DNA from: Candidatus Flexicrinis proximus
Lineage (GTDB): Bacteria > Chloroflexota > Anaerolineae > Aggregatilineales > Phototrophicaceae
Length of the DNA stretch: 64,000 nt
Direction of reading: 5' to 3'
Assembly: GCA_016712885.1 (NCBI GenBank)
Contig: JADJQF010000033.1
Location: 744,001-808,000, forward strand
In this document: positions 26,233 to 34,518 of the stretch, piece after piece
How positions within the stretch are numbered: position 1 is the first letter of the stretch
How the letters are laid out: each line of letters opens with the position of its first letter
Position numbers and translations under genes: made by a program
Notes under the pieces: model-generated
The model's database searches: none
The model's input: only the letters and a program-made list of their open reading frames with translations
Told to the model about the DNA's origin: nothing

Positions 26233-27729
26233 CTAATCGTCGTCGCGGATCGCGGCTGACAGCCACACGTTGCATGGTTCCCTGCACAACAGGCTGCCGT
26301 CGCTTTCCCCGGCCCATGCGGGTTTCTGCACACACAGCCCGCATACGCTCATCGTGATATTCGCCTGCTGCGCCGGACTGAACTCCGCCGCAGCCTTGTA
26401 CTGTCCGGTTTGCCGAGCAATCAGCGCGTCCCACGCGCCAGGATTCATGCCCTCGCGCAGCACGACCTGCGAGGTGCCCAGCACGCCCGGATAAGCCGTC
26501 TCGATCACTGCCTGCAGCCGCGCCGCGCCGTCGATCGTCACCTGCCAGCCGGTCGGCAGGTCACGGCGGGTCGCCAGCGGACGGAACGGGTTTCCGCGCA
26601 GGATACTGCGCAGCGCTCCCGGCGTTTCGCATGGCCGGAGCCGGCTCGTCCCAGCGTCGCTCATGTGGCACACTGCCTCCCGTGTGATCCACAACTGCCC
26701 GAACTGCGCCGGTGCCGCGTCCAAAAGCCGCTCGGCGGTCTCGCGCCCCGCCCGTGGAAAGCCATCCCATTCCGAATGGGCGCCGAGTTCGTTCAGTGTT
26801 GCACCGGCCTCGTGTGCCAGGTCCAGCACCATATCCACCATCTCGTCGACCAGCCCGAGCGGCGGCGTATAGATTACCGTTCGCCCCTCGACGCTGCCGC
26901 CTGTTGCGTTTTCATCCAGCCCCAGTGCCCTCGGCACATCCAGCGTCGTGTGCGACCCCGCCGCCAGGAAGTACGGCACCGCGATCACCACCGGCGCGCT
27001 GGTCAGCGTGTAAATCTCCGCGATCGAAGGCGTATCGTCCAGATACACGGCAACCACTTCCCGTACCGGCGTGGAAGCGCGCAGCAGCATCGCCTGCGCC
27101 TCGGTTGCTTTACGGCTGTCGGGGTTGCGCCGCGTCGAGTGGCCGATCACCGCCACCGAAATCTGGTCGCGCGCCGCGCCGGAGAGCCTGATCGCCTCGT
27201 CGACCCTCCGCCTGACGATCTCGCTGATTCTCCGGTGTTCGCCCAGCGTCCGCGTATACCGGATCTTCCGGGCCGGCTGCGGTGGCGGGTCGCTCGGGCT
27301 CGGCACGCTGATTCGCTTGAGGTTTGTATCGGTTTCCCGCCCGGTTTGCGGCCGTGACGGATGCGTTTCGTCCCGCCGGTAGTCGGCCAGATTGATCCGC
27401 TTCAGGTTGGTGCGTGTCGACAGCCCGCGCTTGCGATCGTGCTCCAAGCGCGGGTCAATTCCACTCTGTCTCTCTGGGATTTGCATCTCGGCCGGGATCA
27501 CTGTCCGCGTGAAATATCCCTGCGCCGTGAACAGCGGCACAACCGTAATGTCGCTGGCTTCCAGCCCGTCGAACACGGTTGCGAACGACGGCATCTCTTT
27601 CCAGAAGGCGGCCGTCACCTCATCCGCCACGTTCAACCGCCGCAGCGCGTCGACTGTCTCCCAGACGATTGCCGCCGTATTCGCGCTGATGTGTGAGCCG
27701 TGTCCGGCAAGTACTAGGGCAGTAGTCAT
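26233..27729 (-). CDS. sirohydrochlorin chelatase, CbiX-DR2241 fusion with iron-sulfur site
   Basis: 498 aa. Two CbiX-type halves (LVLAGHGSH near residue 10; VAVIGHSTRRNPDSRKATEAQAMLL and VIAVPYFLAAGSHTTLDVP) form the chelatase that inserts Fe2+ (or Co2+) into sirohydrochlorin. The last ~190 residues match the DR2241-type extension, including CGLCVQKPAW and CREPCNVW, a C-x2-C...C-x3-C set fit for a [4Fe-4S] cluster. Between the halves is a charged linker of ~80 residues in which TNLKRIN and TNLKRIS repeat. Placement with cobA and sulfite reductase points to siroheme. A precorrin-2 dehydrogenase is not seen in the window. It is divergent from the sulfite reductase. Confidence 0.88.
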   Translation of the reverse strand: MTTALVLAGHGSHISANTAAIVWETVDALRRLNVADEVTAAFWKEMPSFATVFDGLEASDITVVPLFTAQGYFTRTVIPAEMQIPERQSGIDPRLEHDRKRGLSTRTNLKRINLADYRRDETHPSRPQTGRETDTNLKRISVPSPSDPPPQPARKIRYTRTLGEHRRISEIVRRRVDEAIRLSGAARDQISVAVIGHSTRRNPDSRKATEAQAMLLRASTPVREVVAVYLDDTPSIAEIYTLTSAPVVIAVPYFLAAGSHTTLDVPRALGLDENATGGSVEGRTVIYTPPLGLVDEMVDMVLDLAHEAGATLNELGAHSEWDGFPRAGRETAERLLDAAPAQFGQLWITREAVCHMSDAGTSRLRPCETPGALRSILRGNPFRPLATRRDLPTGWQVTIDGAARLQAVIETAYPGVLGTSQVVLREGMNPGAWDALIARQTGQYKAAAEFSPAQQANITMSVCGLCVQKPAWAGESDGSLLCREPCNVWLSAAIRDDD

Positions 27730-27791
27730 CGTCTGTCAATCGGTTTTACTAATACAGGTAACGACACAGTAACAGCGGGTCTTGCGGCTGG

Positions 27792-27820
27792 TTGACAAAC
27801 CCAATGTTACCCTATATTCT
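27792..27820 (+). promoter_or_regulatory. sigma70-like promoter of the sulfite reductase gene
   Basis: TTGACA (27792-27797), 17-bp spacer, TATTCT (27815-27820): a perfect -35 and a good -10. It lies 52 nt before the Cys-rich leader ATG, almost the same geometry as at cysH. Confidence 0.75.
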
Positions 27821-27872
27821 CTCGTTCAACGCCTTTTCAGGATAATTTGACGTGTTGTTACTTCAGGCCTCG

Positions 27873-27941
27873 ATGTGCATGATGTGTTGTCGGTCTACAT
27901 GTTTCCACTGTAGCCCGGACGTGTCTGCTGTGCCTGAGTAA
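27873..27941 (+). CDS. cysteine-rich leader peptide of the sulfite reductase gene
   Basis: A 22-residue reading frame ATG-TGC-ATG-ATG-TGT-TGT onward (MCMMCC), Cys at positions 2, 5, 6, 10 and 13, with CSPDV at residues 13-17, ending in TAA. It sits between a strong promoter and a strong terminator that ends 14 nt before the sulfite reductase ATG. It shares with the cysH leader the early Cys run with interspersed Met and the CSP-x-V motif. The ribosome site is weak (AGG ~8 nt upstream). Best read as a cysteine-sensing attenuator leader. Confidence 0.82.
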   Translation: MCMMCCRSTCFHCSPDVSAVPE

Positions 27942-27970
27942 CCTCGGCCAACAACCACACTCGTGAATTC

Positions 27971-28006
27971 ACGCCTCGGCTGCAAAAGCCGGGGCGTTTT
28001 GTTTTT
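27971..28006 (+). terminator. attenuator terminator before the sulfite reductase gene
   Basis: ACGCCTCGGCT (27971-27981) pairs with AGCCGGGGCGT (27987-27997) as an 11-bp stem (one G-U) with a 5-nt loop, followed by TTTGTTTTT. The sulfite reductase ribosome site (AAGGGG) and ATG at 28021 follow at once. Confidence 0.9.
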
Positions 28007-28020
28007 GGACAAGGGGAACA

Positions 28021-29721
28021 ATGGCCAAAGTCAACGTTGAACAGGTCAAAGCGGAAAGTCAGGGATTGCGCGGCTCTATCGGTCAGGAGACCCTCAACGC
28101 CGAGCGCTACTTTACCGAAGCGGCCGAGAAACTGCTCAAGTTCCACGGGGTCTACCAGCAGGAGGACCGCGACGCCCGCAAGCGCGACCGCACCCAGGAT
28201 CACCACAGCTTTATGATCCGCACCCGCCTCCCAGGCGGCGCCCTCACCGCCGATCAGTACATCGTCCATGACGACATCGCCTCCGATTTCGCCAATGGCA
28301 CTCTCAGGATCACCACCCGTCAGGATTTCCAGTTTCACGGCATCCTCAAGGACGACATCCGCCAGTCCCTGCGTGAGCTGAACGCGCGACTGGTCACCTG
28401 CCTGGGCGCATGCGGCGACATCGTCCGCAATGTCATGGCCTGTCCCGCACCCACCGCCGACCCGGAACGCCGCGCCGTGCAGGACTTCGCGTTCTCGCTC
28501 TCCAACGCGCTCTTCCCGCGCACCAACGCCTATCATCAGATCTGGCTCGATGGCGAACAGCTCATCGACGACAGCGAAATCGACGACCCGGTATACGGCC
28601 GCGCCTATCTCCCGCGTAAATTCAAGATCGGCATCGCCTACGCGGGTGACAACTGCGTCGATGTCTATACCAACGACCTCGGCCTGGTCGCCATCTTTGA
28701 CGACGTCCAAAAACTCGCCGGCTTCAACCTGCTTTGCGGCGGTGGCATGGGCATGACCCACCAGAACGACGCCACCTTCGCCCGCCTCGCGGACGAGATC
28801 GGCTTCATCACCCCCGATCAGGTCATCCAAACCGTCACCGCCGTCGTGACCATCCACCGCGACTTCGGCGACCGCGAAAACCGCAAGCACGCCCGCCTCA
28901 AATACATCCTCGCCGATCACGGTGTCGGCTGGTTCCGTGACGAGCTTGAGCGCCGCGTCGGCTTTACACTGGGCGCGTCCCGTCCCATCCCGGCTTTCGA
29001 CGCGCCAGACCATCTCGGCTGGAACGACGCCGGCGACGGCAGCCTGTATCTCGGTATTCCGGTCGAAAACGGCCGCATCATCGACCGCGGCGCCTATCGC
29101 CTCCGCACCGGCCTCCGCGCCGTGATCGAGCGCTTCCGGCTCTCCGTCCGCCTCACCGCCCAGCAGAACATCCTCCTCACCAACATCGACCCGGCTGACA
29201 GGGACGCCGTCGATGCGCTCCTCGCCGCGCACAAGGTCCGCACCATCGCCGATATCTCGCCTGTGCGCCGCGCCGCCCTGGCCTGTCCCGCGCTCCCGAC
29301 CTGCAGCCTCGCCATTACCGAAGCTGAACGGGTCTTCCCGCAGGTCATCTCCGAGCTGGAAGATACCCTCGACGCCCTCGACCTTGGCGGCACCGGCCTC
29401 GTCGCCCGCATGACCGGCTGCCCCAATGGCTGCGCCCGTCCCTATGTGGCCGAGATCGCCTTCGTCGGACGGTCGCTCGACAAGTATTCAGTCTACCTCG
29501 GTGGCAGTCCCGTAGGCACTCGTCTGGCGCAGCCCTTCCTCGACCTGGTTCCGCTCCGCGAACTTGTCCCGGCCCTCCGGCCTGTGCTCGCACATTATCG
29601 CGATACCCGCTGGGAAGACGAACCCTTCGGCGATTTCGCCTTGCGGGTCGGCCTCGACACCCTGCGCGATCTCGTAACTGCCGCCGCCGATGCGCTGGAA
29701 TTTGAGGGTGGCGATGACTAG
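28021..29721 (+). CDS. assimilatory sulfite reductase (siroheme/[4Fe-4S])
   Basis: 566 aa, six-electron reduction of sulfite to sulfide, probably ferredoxin-dependent (NirA/SIR type); a CysI-type NADPH partner is not seen nearby. Siroheme and cluster ligands are clear: CPALPTCSLAITEAERVFP (C-x5-C) and MTGCPNGCARPYVAEI (C-x3-C). The N-terminal half has QDHHSFMIRTRLPGG and LRITTRQDFQFHG, typical of sulfite reductases. Nitrite reductase is an alternative in this family, but the link to cysH, siroheme genes and two Cys-rich leaders favours sulfite. AAGGGG precedes the start. Followed by hemCDB after a repeat element. Confidence 0.93.
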   Translation: MAKVNVEQVKAESQGLRGSIGQETLNAERYFTEAAEKLLKFHGVYQQEDRDARKRDRTQDHHSFMIRTRLPGGALTADQYIVHDDIASDFANGTLRITTRQDFQFHGILKDDIRQSLRELNARLVTCLGACGDIVRNVMACPAPTADPERRAVQDFAFSLSNALFPRTNAYHQIWLDGEQLIDDSEIDDPVYGRAYLPRKFKIGIAYAGDNCVDVYTNDLGLVAIFDDVQKLAGFNLLCGGGMGMTHQNDATFARLADEIGFITPDQVIQTVTAVVTIHRDFGDRENRKHARLKYILADHGVGWFRDELERRVGFTLGASRPIPAFDAPDHLGWNDAGDGSLYLGIPVENGRIIDRGAYRLRTGLRAVIERFRLSVRLTAQQNILLTNIDPADRDAVDALLAAHKVRTIADISPVRRAALACPALPTCSLAITEAERVFPQVISELEDTLDALDLGGTGLVARMTGCPNGCARPYVAEIAFVGRSLDKYSVYLGGSPVGTRLAQPFLDLVPLRELVPALRPVLAHYRDTRWEDEPFGDFALRVGLDTLRDLVTAAADALEFEGGDD

Positions 29722-29735
29722 AGGTTCTTATCAAC

Positions 29736-29884
29736 CTGGTTTGTGGAGGCTCTGCCTCCACCCCTCCGCGAGGGACTTACGCTGCTTGACCCCTCATCTG
29801 CGATTTTGTGGCGTGAGCGCCACAAAATCGCTGTGGGAGGTGCAGGAGTGCAAACTCCTGCCGGGGTTTGGGGTGGAACCCCAT
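29736..29884 (+). repeat. multi-hairpin intergenic repeat, copy 5
   Basis: Near-perfect full-length copy and a good reference. Stems in order: GTGGAGGCTCTGCCTCCAC; GAGGGACTTACG; central GCGATTTTGTGGCG/CGCCACAAAATCGC with a TGAG loop; GCAGGAGTGCAAACTCCTGC; GGGGTTTGGGGTGGAACCCC. It lies between the sulfite reductase gene and hemC, in sense orientation. Confidence 0.92.
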
Positions 29885-29928
29885 GAAAAGTATCTGGCAC
29901 GCTCTGGCCGCATGCTCCGAGGTGAACG

Positions 29929-30852
29929 GTGAACATCCGGATCGGGTCGCGCGGCTCGGCGCTTGCCCTCAGCCAGACGACCGCTGTCGTATCGCTACTT
30001 CAGGCGGCCTATCCCGGCGCGGACATCCCGCTGACCACCATCACGACCACCGGCGACCGCCTGACCGACGTGCCGCTCTCGGTGGCCGCGCGCCAGGACG
30101 CCGGCCTGTTCACGTCAGCCCTTGAACATGCCCTGCTTGACGCGCAAATAGACATCGCCGTCCACAGCCTCAAGGATATGCTTATCGAGCTGACCCCCGG
30201 CCTTGTCATCGCCGCAATCCCTGTCCGCGAAAATCCATCCGATGTCATCGTCAGCCGCCGCGGCCATACCCTGTCCGAGCTTCCCCACGGCGCCACGGTC
30301 GGATCGAGCAGCCGCAGGCGCACCGCCCAGCTGCTGCGCCTGCGCCCCGACCTCAACGTGATCGACTTGCGCGGCAATGTCGATACCCGCCTCCGCAAAG
30401 TCTTCGACCCGGCTGGCCCCTATGATGCCATCGTCCTTGCCTATGCCGGCCTCTCCCGTCTCGGCCGCCTCGACGCGATCAGCGAAGTCCTCCCCATCGA
30501 AACATTCCTGACGGCACCGGGGCAGGGTGCCCTCGCCATCCAGACTCGTGATGACCCGCACTGGCTCTCCCTGCTGACACCGCTCAACCACCGCGACACC
30601 GCCGAGGCCGTGGCTGCCGAGCGTGCCTTCTTGTCAGGCCTCGGTGGCGGCTGCACGCTGCCGGTCGGCGCCTATGGCATCGTTGGCGGCAGCCGCCTGA
30701 ATCTGAGCGCCGAAGTCCTCACGCCCGACGGTAGAAATCGCATCTTCGTCGAGGGAACTTTCGACCGCGGCGATCCGTCTCACGCCGGGCTGACCCTTGC
30801 GCGTCAGGCGCTGGCGCAGGGTGCGGCCGCCTTCCTGGAGCAGGAATCATGA
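29929..30852 (+). CDS. hemC: hydroxymethylbilane synthase (porphobilinogen deaminase)
   Basis: 307 aa, polymerising four porphobilinogens to hydroxymethylbilane. It starts with GTG behind GAGG. IRIGSRGSALALSQT, HSLKDML, GSSSRRRTAQLLRLRPDL and IDLRGNVDTRLRK are family signatures; the dipyrromethane cofactor Cys is in LGGGCTLPVGAYG. Its end overlaps hemD by 4 bp (ATGA). With hemD and hemB it feeds uroporphyrinogen III to both haem and siroheme, and so to the sulfite reductase upstream. Confidence 0.97.
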   Translation: MNIRIGSRGSALALSQTTAVVSLLQAAYPGADIPLTTITTTGDRLTDVPLSVAARQDAGLFTSALEHALLDAQIDIAVHSLKDMLIELTPGLVIAAIPVRENPSDVIVSRRGHTLSELPHGATVGSSSRRRTAQLLRLRPDLNVIDLRGNVDTRLRKVFDPAGPYDAIVLAYAGLSRLGRLDAISEVLPIETFLTAPGQGALAIQTRDDPHWLSLLTPLNHRDTAEAVAAERAFLSGLGGGCTLPVGAYGIVGGSRLNLSAEVLTPDGRNRIFVEGTFDRGDPSHAGLTLARQALAQGAAAFLEQES

Positions 30853-31679
30853 TCTTTCCACGTCTTTCCGCCTCACTGAGCCGCTTTAGCAATCGGTCTG
30901 CGCTGCGCGGAAAGCGCGTCGTCATCACCCGCGCCGCCGCCCAGTCCGACACCCTGCTGCGCCTTCTCGCCGGGCGTGGCGCCACCCCCATCCTCTATCC
31001 CTGCATCGCAATCCTGCCGCTTGAAGACCCCGCGCCGCTCGATGCGGCCATCCTCGACGCGGTCGCCGGCCACTTTGACGCCGTGATCCTCACCAGCGCC
31101 AACACCGTCGAACACCTTCATGTCCGCCTCAAATTGCTTGGCATCCCGCCCTTCGTCTTCTCCTCGCTGCGAATCGCAGCCATCGGCGAGGCCACTGCCC
31201 GCCGCGCCACTGACCTCTGGGGCGCGTCCTCCATCCTGCTGCCGGAGCGCCCTGAATCGGCATCCCTGGACGCTATTCCCGGCCTCGACTCGGGCGCGCG
31301 CGTCCTTCTGCCTCAATCCTCTGCCGCCCGACCCGCTTTGTGCGAGGCGCTTGCCGCGCGGGGAGTCGCCGTGCGTGCGGTGACCGCCTATCGCACCGTG
31401 TCTGCCACCGGCGGCGTTCGCCTCGCGCCTCTGCTGGCCGCCCGCCGCGTCGACCTCGTGACCTTTGCCAGCCCTTCCGCCGTCGCCGGTTTCATCCAGC
31501 GCCTTCAGGCCGAAGGCATCACCCTCGGACAACTGGCACGCCTCGACATCACCTGTATTGGCCTGTCTACCCGCCGCGCCGCCCTCGATGCCGGCCTGGC
31601 CGTGTCCATCGTCCCGCCCGACCCCGCCCTCGACCAGTGGATCGCCAGTCTTGAGGAGTTCTATCATGCCCGGAAATAA
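30849..31679 (+). CDS. hemD: uroporphyrinogen-III synthase
   Basis: 276 aa, cyclising hydroxymethylbilane with D-ring inversion. The family is poorly conserved; recognisable parts are LRGKRVVITRAAAQSDTLLRLLAGRGA, FDAVILTSANTVEHL, GARVLLPQSSAARPALCEAL and VDLVTFASPSAVAGFIQRL. Two-domain length is normal. It overlaps hemC by 4 bp upstream and hemB by 14 bp downstream, so translation is coupled. Confidence 0.93.
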   Translation: MIFPRLSASLSRFSNRSALRGKRVVITRAAAQSDTLLRLLAGRGATPILYPCIAILPLEDPAPLDAAILDAVAGHFDAVILTSANTVEHLHVRLKLLGIPPFVFSSLRIAAIGEATARRATDLWGASSILLPERPESASLDAIPGLDSGARVLLPQSSAARPALCEALAARGVAVRAVTAYRTVSATGGVRLAPLLAARRVDLVTFASPSAVAGFIQRLQAEGITLGQLARLDITCIGLSTRRAALDAGLAVSIVPPDPALDQWIASLEEFYHARK

Positions 31680-32779
31680 TCCCCGCTGGACCGGCGAACG
31701 CGATTTCAATGCCGGACTGCCCTCGCTGGAGGACGTCCTGGAGTCCCTTGAGCCCGTCCCACAGCGCGACTCGCGGCCCTCTGCCCGTCCCCGCCGCCTC
31801 CGTCAGTCAGCCGGCCTTCGCCAGATGGTCCGTGAAACGACTCTCTCGCCTTCCGATTTCATCATGCCGCTCTTTATCGAGGATGGCCTCGCCGAGCGCG
31901 CCCCCATCGCCTCCATGCCCGGCCAATCCCGCCTCCCGCTGCACAGTCTGGCCGCCGAAGCCCGCGAATTACAGGTGCGCGGCGTCCCCGCCGTGATCCT
32001 CTTTGGCATTCCCGCCCGCAAAGACGATGTTGGCAGCGACAACTTCAACCCCGATGGCATCATTTCCCGCGCCATCCGTGAGCTTAAAGACGCCGCCCCC
32101 GATCTCGTCGTCATCTCCTGACTTGTGCTTCTGTGAATACACTTCGCACGGTCACTGCGGCATCGTCAATGCCCCCGGCCACCATCACTACAACCACCGC
32201 CTGCCGCACGGCTATCTGCTCAACGACGCTACGCTCGAATTGCTCGGTCTGGCCGCTGCGACTCACGCCGCCGCCGGCGCGGACATCATCGCCCCGTCCG
32301 GCATGCTGGATGGCATGGTCCGTGCCATCCGCGCCGCCCTCGACACCTCCGGCTTCGATCACACCCTGATCCTCAGCTATGCCATCAAGACCGCCAGCAG
32401 TTTCTATGGCCCGTTCCGTGATGCCGCCGGCAGCGCCCCCGCTTTTGGTGACCGCCACCAGTACCAGATGGACTTCGCCAACAAGCGTGAAGCCTTGCGT
32501 GAGGCCGCGCTTGATATCGAGGAAGGCGCCGACATGCTGATGGTCAAACCCGCGCTCCCGAACCTCGATATCGTCGCCGCAGTCCGCCACCAGCACAACG
32601 TCCCGGTCGCCGCCTATCAGGTGAGTGGCGAATACGCCATGCTCCACGCCGCCGCTGCCAATGGCTGGCTGGACCTGCGCCGCACCGCGCTCGAATCGCT
32701 GACCAGCATCAAACGCGCCGGCGCCGACCTGATCCTGACCTATTTCGCCAAATCCGCCGCCGAGTGGCTCGACCGCTGA
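31666..32779 (+). CDS. hemB: delta-aminolevulinic acid dehydratase (porphobilinogen synthase), frameshifted
   Basis: Condenses two ALA to porphobilinogen. The ATG at 31666 has GAGGAG 7 nt upstream, inside the end of hemD. The N-terminal part (LRQMVRETTLSPSDFIMPLFIEDG, VPAVILFGIP) runs into a stop after DLVVIS; one base later in phase the chain continues DLCFCEYTSHGHCGI with the Zn-binding Cys set, then YAIKTASSFYGPFRDAA and MLMVKPALPNLDI with the two active-site lysines. There is one extra base near 32117-32121. Removing it gives 370 aa, somewhat long because of an N-terminal extension. HemB is needed for tetrapyrroles, so an assembly error is the simplest explanation. Confidence 0.92.
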
Positions 32780-32817
32780 CCTCTCTCTGAGAGTCAGTCC
32801 GCGCGCCTCCCGAACGC

Positions 32818-32844
32818 AAAACGAACCCGCCGGCGGGTTCGTTC
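32818..32844 (+). terminator. terminator after hemB
   Basis: AAAACGAACCCGCC is followed directly by GGCGGGTTCGTT: a nearly loopless inverted repeat ending U-rich, 40 nt after the hemB stop. It closes the sulfite reductase-hemCDB unit. Confidence 0.75.
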
Positions 32845-32903
32845 TGGTGTATAGGCAGTTGCAGAGCGCGGGTGCTGAGATGCTAGCTAGAGGGAGTTGT
32901 ACA

Positions 32904-33053
32904 CTTGGTTTGTGGAGGCGCTGCCTCCACACCTCCGCGAGGGACTTACGCCCCTCGACCGCTCATCTGCGTTTCTGTTGCGTGAGCGCAACAGAAACGC
33001 TGTGCGAGGTGCAGGAGTGTAAACTCCTGCCGGGGTTTGGGGTGGAACCCCAT
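32904..33053 (+). repeat. multi-hairpin intergenic repeat, copy 6
   Basis: Full-length copy closely related to copy 5, but with a different, still perfect central stem: GCGTTTCTGTTGCG with CGCAACAGAAACGC around TGAG. It lies downstream of the hemB terminator. Confidence 0.92.
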
Positions 33054-33112
33054 CGAACACCTACTAGTCCCTGCCAGGGCCGTAGCAGCGCCCCAAAATC
33101 ATCCCCGCGCTG

Positions 33113-33697
33113 CTATTTGTTCGCGCGGTTATCGCCATACGACCGGGTCTCGCGGCCCTGTCCGTTATCCGCCACCGGTACGGTAGCCAGCACAGCCGGC
33201 TTGCCGCGCAGCGTGTTGAACCATTGGTGCCCGGTCGTGCTCGACATAAAGTACAGCGCGCCGAGGATTAAGGCCCCCGCGACGATCAGCGTCAGGCGCT
33301 GTGCCTCGCTGTTCATCGGGTTCACGGTCGCGCTCAACACCGTGTCTGTCGTCGTGACGAACTGCACATTCGTGCCGCGGTCCACCGAGAATTCGTTGAC
33401 TCCTGCCGGCAAGTCGAACAGGTAAGTCTGCGTGGCAGTCGTTCCGCTGCCCTCGCGGGTAGAGTTCCCGCTGGCTCCGTCGATCGTCGACTTCAGCGTG
33501 AACGAGCGCGAGCCGGTCCCGACCAGCGCCACCGCGACCGGTTCGTCCGACGGATTTGTCACCGTCACCGTGCCGCCGCCGACCGTGAAGCTCAGGTTTG
33601 CTGTGCTGAATGTGTTGGAACGGTTCGAACTGACCCACCATACTCCGGCCGCGATGATCACTAACGCGGCGGCTGCGACTTTCCAATTGAATTTCAT
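33113..33697 (-). CDS. two-TM membrane protein with extracytoplasmic beta domain
   Basis: 194 aa of unknown function. The start at 33697 has GAGG 8 nt upstream; the frame is open further without coding character. TM1 is at residues ~5-22 (VAAAALVIIAAGVWWV), then ~110 residues rich in Thr/Ser/Val (VTVTNPSDEPVAVALVGTGSRSFTLKS), TM2 near residues 140-160 (LTLIVAGALILGALYFM), and a short cytoplasmic tail. There are no catalytic motifs. It is monocistronic, with the repeat element beyond its 3' end. Confidence 0.65.
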   Translation of the reverse strand: MKFNWKVAAAALVIIAAGVWWVSSNRSNTFSTANLSFTVGGGTVTVTNPSDEPVAVALVGTGSRSFTLKSTIDGASGNSTREGSGTTATQTYLFDLPAGVNEFSVDRGTNVQFVTTTDTVLSATVNPMNSEAQRLTLIVAGALILGALYFMSSTTGHQWFNTLRGKPAVLATVPVADNGQGRETRSYGDNRANK

Positions 33698-34518
33698 CAG
33701 CGTGTCCTCACTCGAAATTGAACGAAAATGATGTCTTTGTGGGAGGGTGCTTGATGAGCAGGAGATGCCTGAATTCCGCCAAGACGAGGGCGGTGATTCA
33801 ACAGGCGTCATCAAACTTGAGCAGGCGAGCGCGCTTACACGGGGACTGAAAAGAGAAAAAGCAAATTTTTACTTTATGCCTAACAATTATATTATAGCAC
33901 CGAATCGACGTTTCCGACACAATCCACCGCCCCGTCAGCAATAGGCTCGCCGCCTATTGGGCATCTGTTCATCCCTCGACCGTCGACATCTCCGGCTTCG
34001 ATCTCCGCCGCTTTTCGACCAAATAGCACGCTGCTGCCAGTCCTTTTCCCCTCAAAATCTGTTCGAACAAATGTTCGTACAAATGTTCGAACATTTGTTT
34101 CTGACTCGCCCCGCTTTTCATGCTACGCTGTTTTCCGTGGGTTGTCGGACGGATGGCACCGCTCGCCAACCCCGTGCAGGCATGGAGTGTGCGACTCCAG
34201 TCGCCCGTGTTTTGTGTTCGTGCGTCCCGTTTTCCGCCGTCTCCATGCGAAAAAACGGCCTTTTGTCAGCCTGATTGTGAGGAGTTCGCCTGCCAGCCGG
34301 ACCCGACTGTTCCGGACCTAACACCTGACCCCAACAGACTCGATCTTCGCCGCTGCCTCACACCCAGCGCCGGGGAACAATGCGGCGCGCCGTGACTCTT
34401 CACGCCGCGCCCTACATATCGCGCTTCTTCAGCATGGCTTCCGTCGCACCTTCTCGATGTGCGATTTGGATCGTTTGCGTGGGTATCGCCGCGGACCTTG
34501 GAACACCGTCGCAGCCTT
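33698..34518. other. gene-poor intergenic stretch
   Basis: No convincing gene on either strand; the short frames here have no family features. It contains an AT-rich block around 33850-33900 with ATTATATTATAG, a small hairpin (CAATAGGC 33939-33946 with GCCTATTG 33952-33959), the three 12-bp palindrome units at 34065-34100, and a degenerate trace of repeat-like sequence near 34170-34205. Confidence 0.6.
34065..34100. promoter_or_regulatory. three abutting 12-bp SOS-box-like palindromes
   Basis: GAACAAATGTTC (34065-34076), GTACAAATGTTC (34077-34088) and GAACATTTGTTT (34089-34100) follow each other with no spacer. The first is a perfect GAAC-N4-GTTC, the Gram-positive-type LexA box; the second and third deviate at one end. 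No SOS gene is recognisable next to them. They may be an operator array, iterons or a relic of a lost gene. Confidence 0.5.

Noticed and set aside
27895..29232. 445-codon antisense frame over the sulfite reductase gene
   Set aside because: The translation is repetitive Asp/Val/Ala-rich and covers conserved siroheme-ligand codons of the true gene; no homology features.
32003..32130. Programmed frameshift in hemB
   Set aside because: No slippery heptamer, no stimulatory structure evident, and the shift direction (an extra base) is simplest as an indel.
29690..33060. Short frames in the repeats giving near-identical peptides (containing EVQECKLLPGFGVEPH)
   Set aside because: The recurrence comes from the DNA repeat. 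Copies are interrupted by indels and stops, occur in both orientations, and conserve stem pairing rather than codons.
33969..34395. Small frames around the SOS-like palindromes as regulated genes
   Set aside because: Rich in Cys/Pro/Arg with no ribosome sites and overlapping one another on both strands; no family features.
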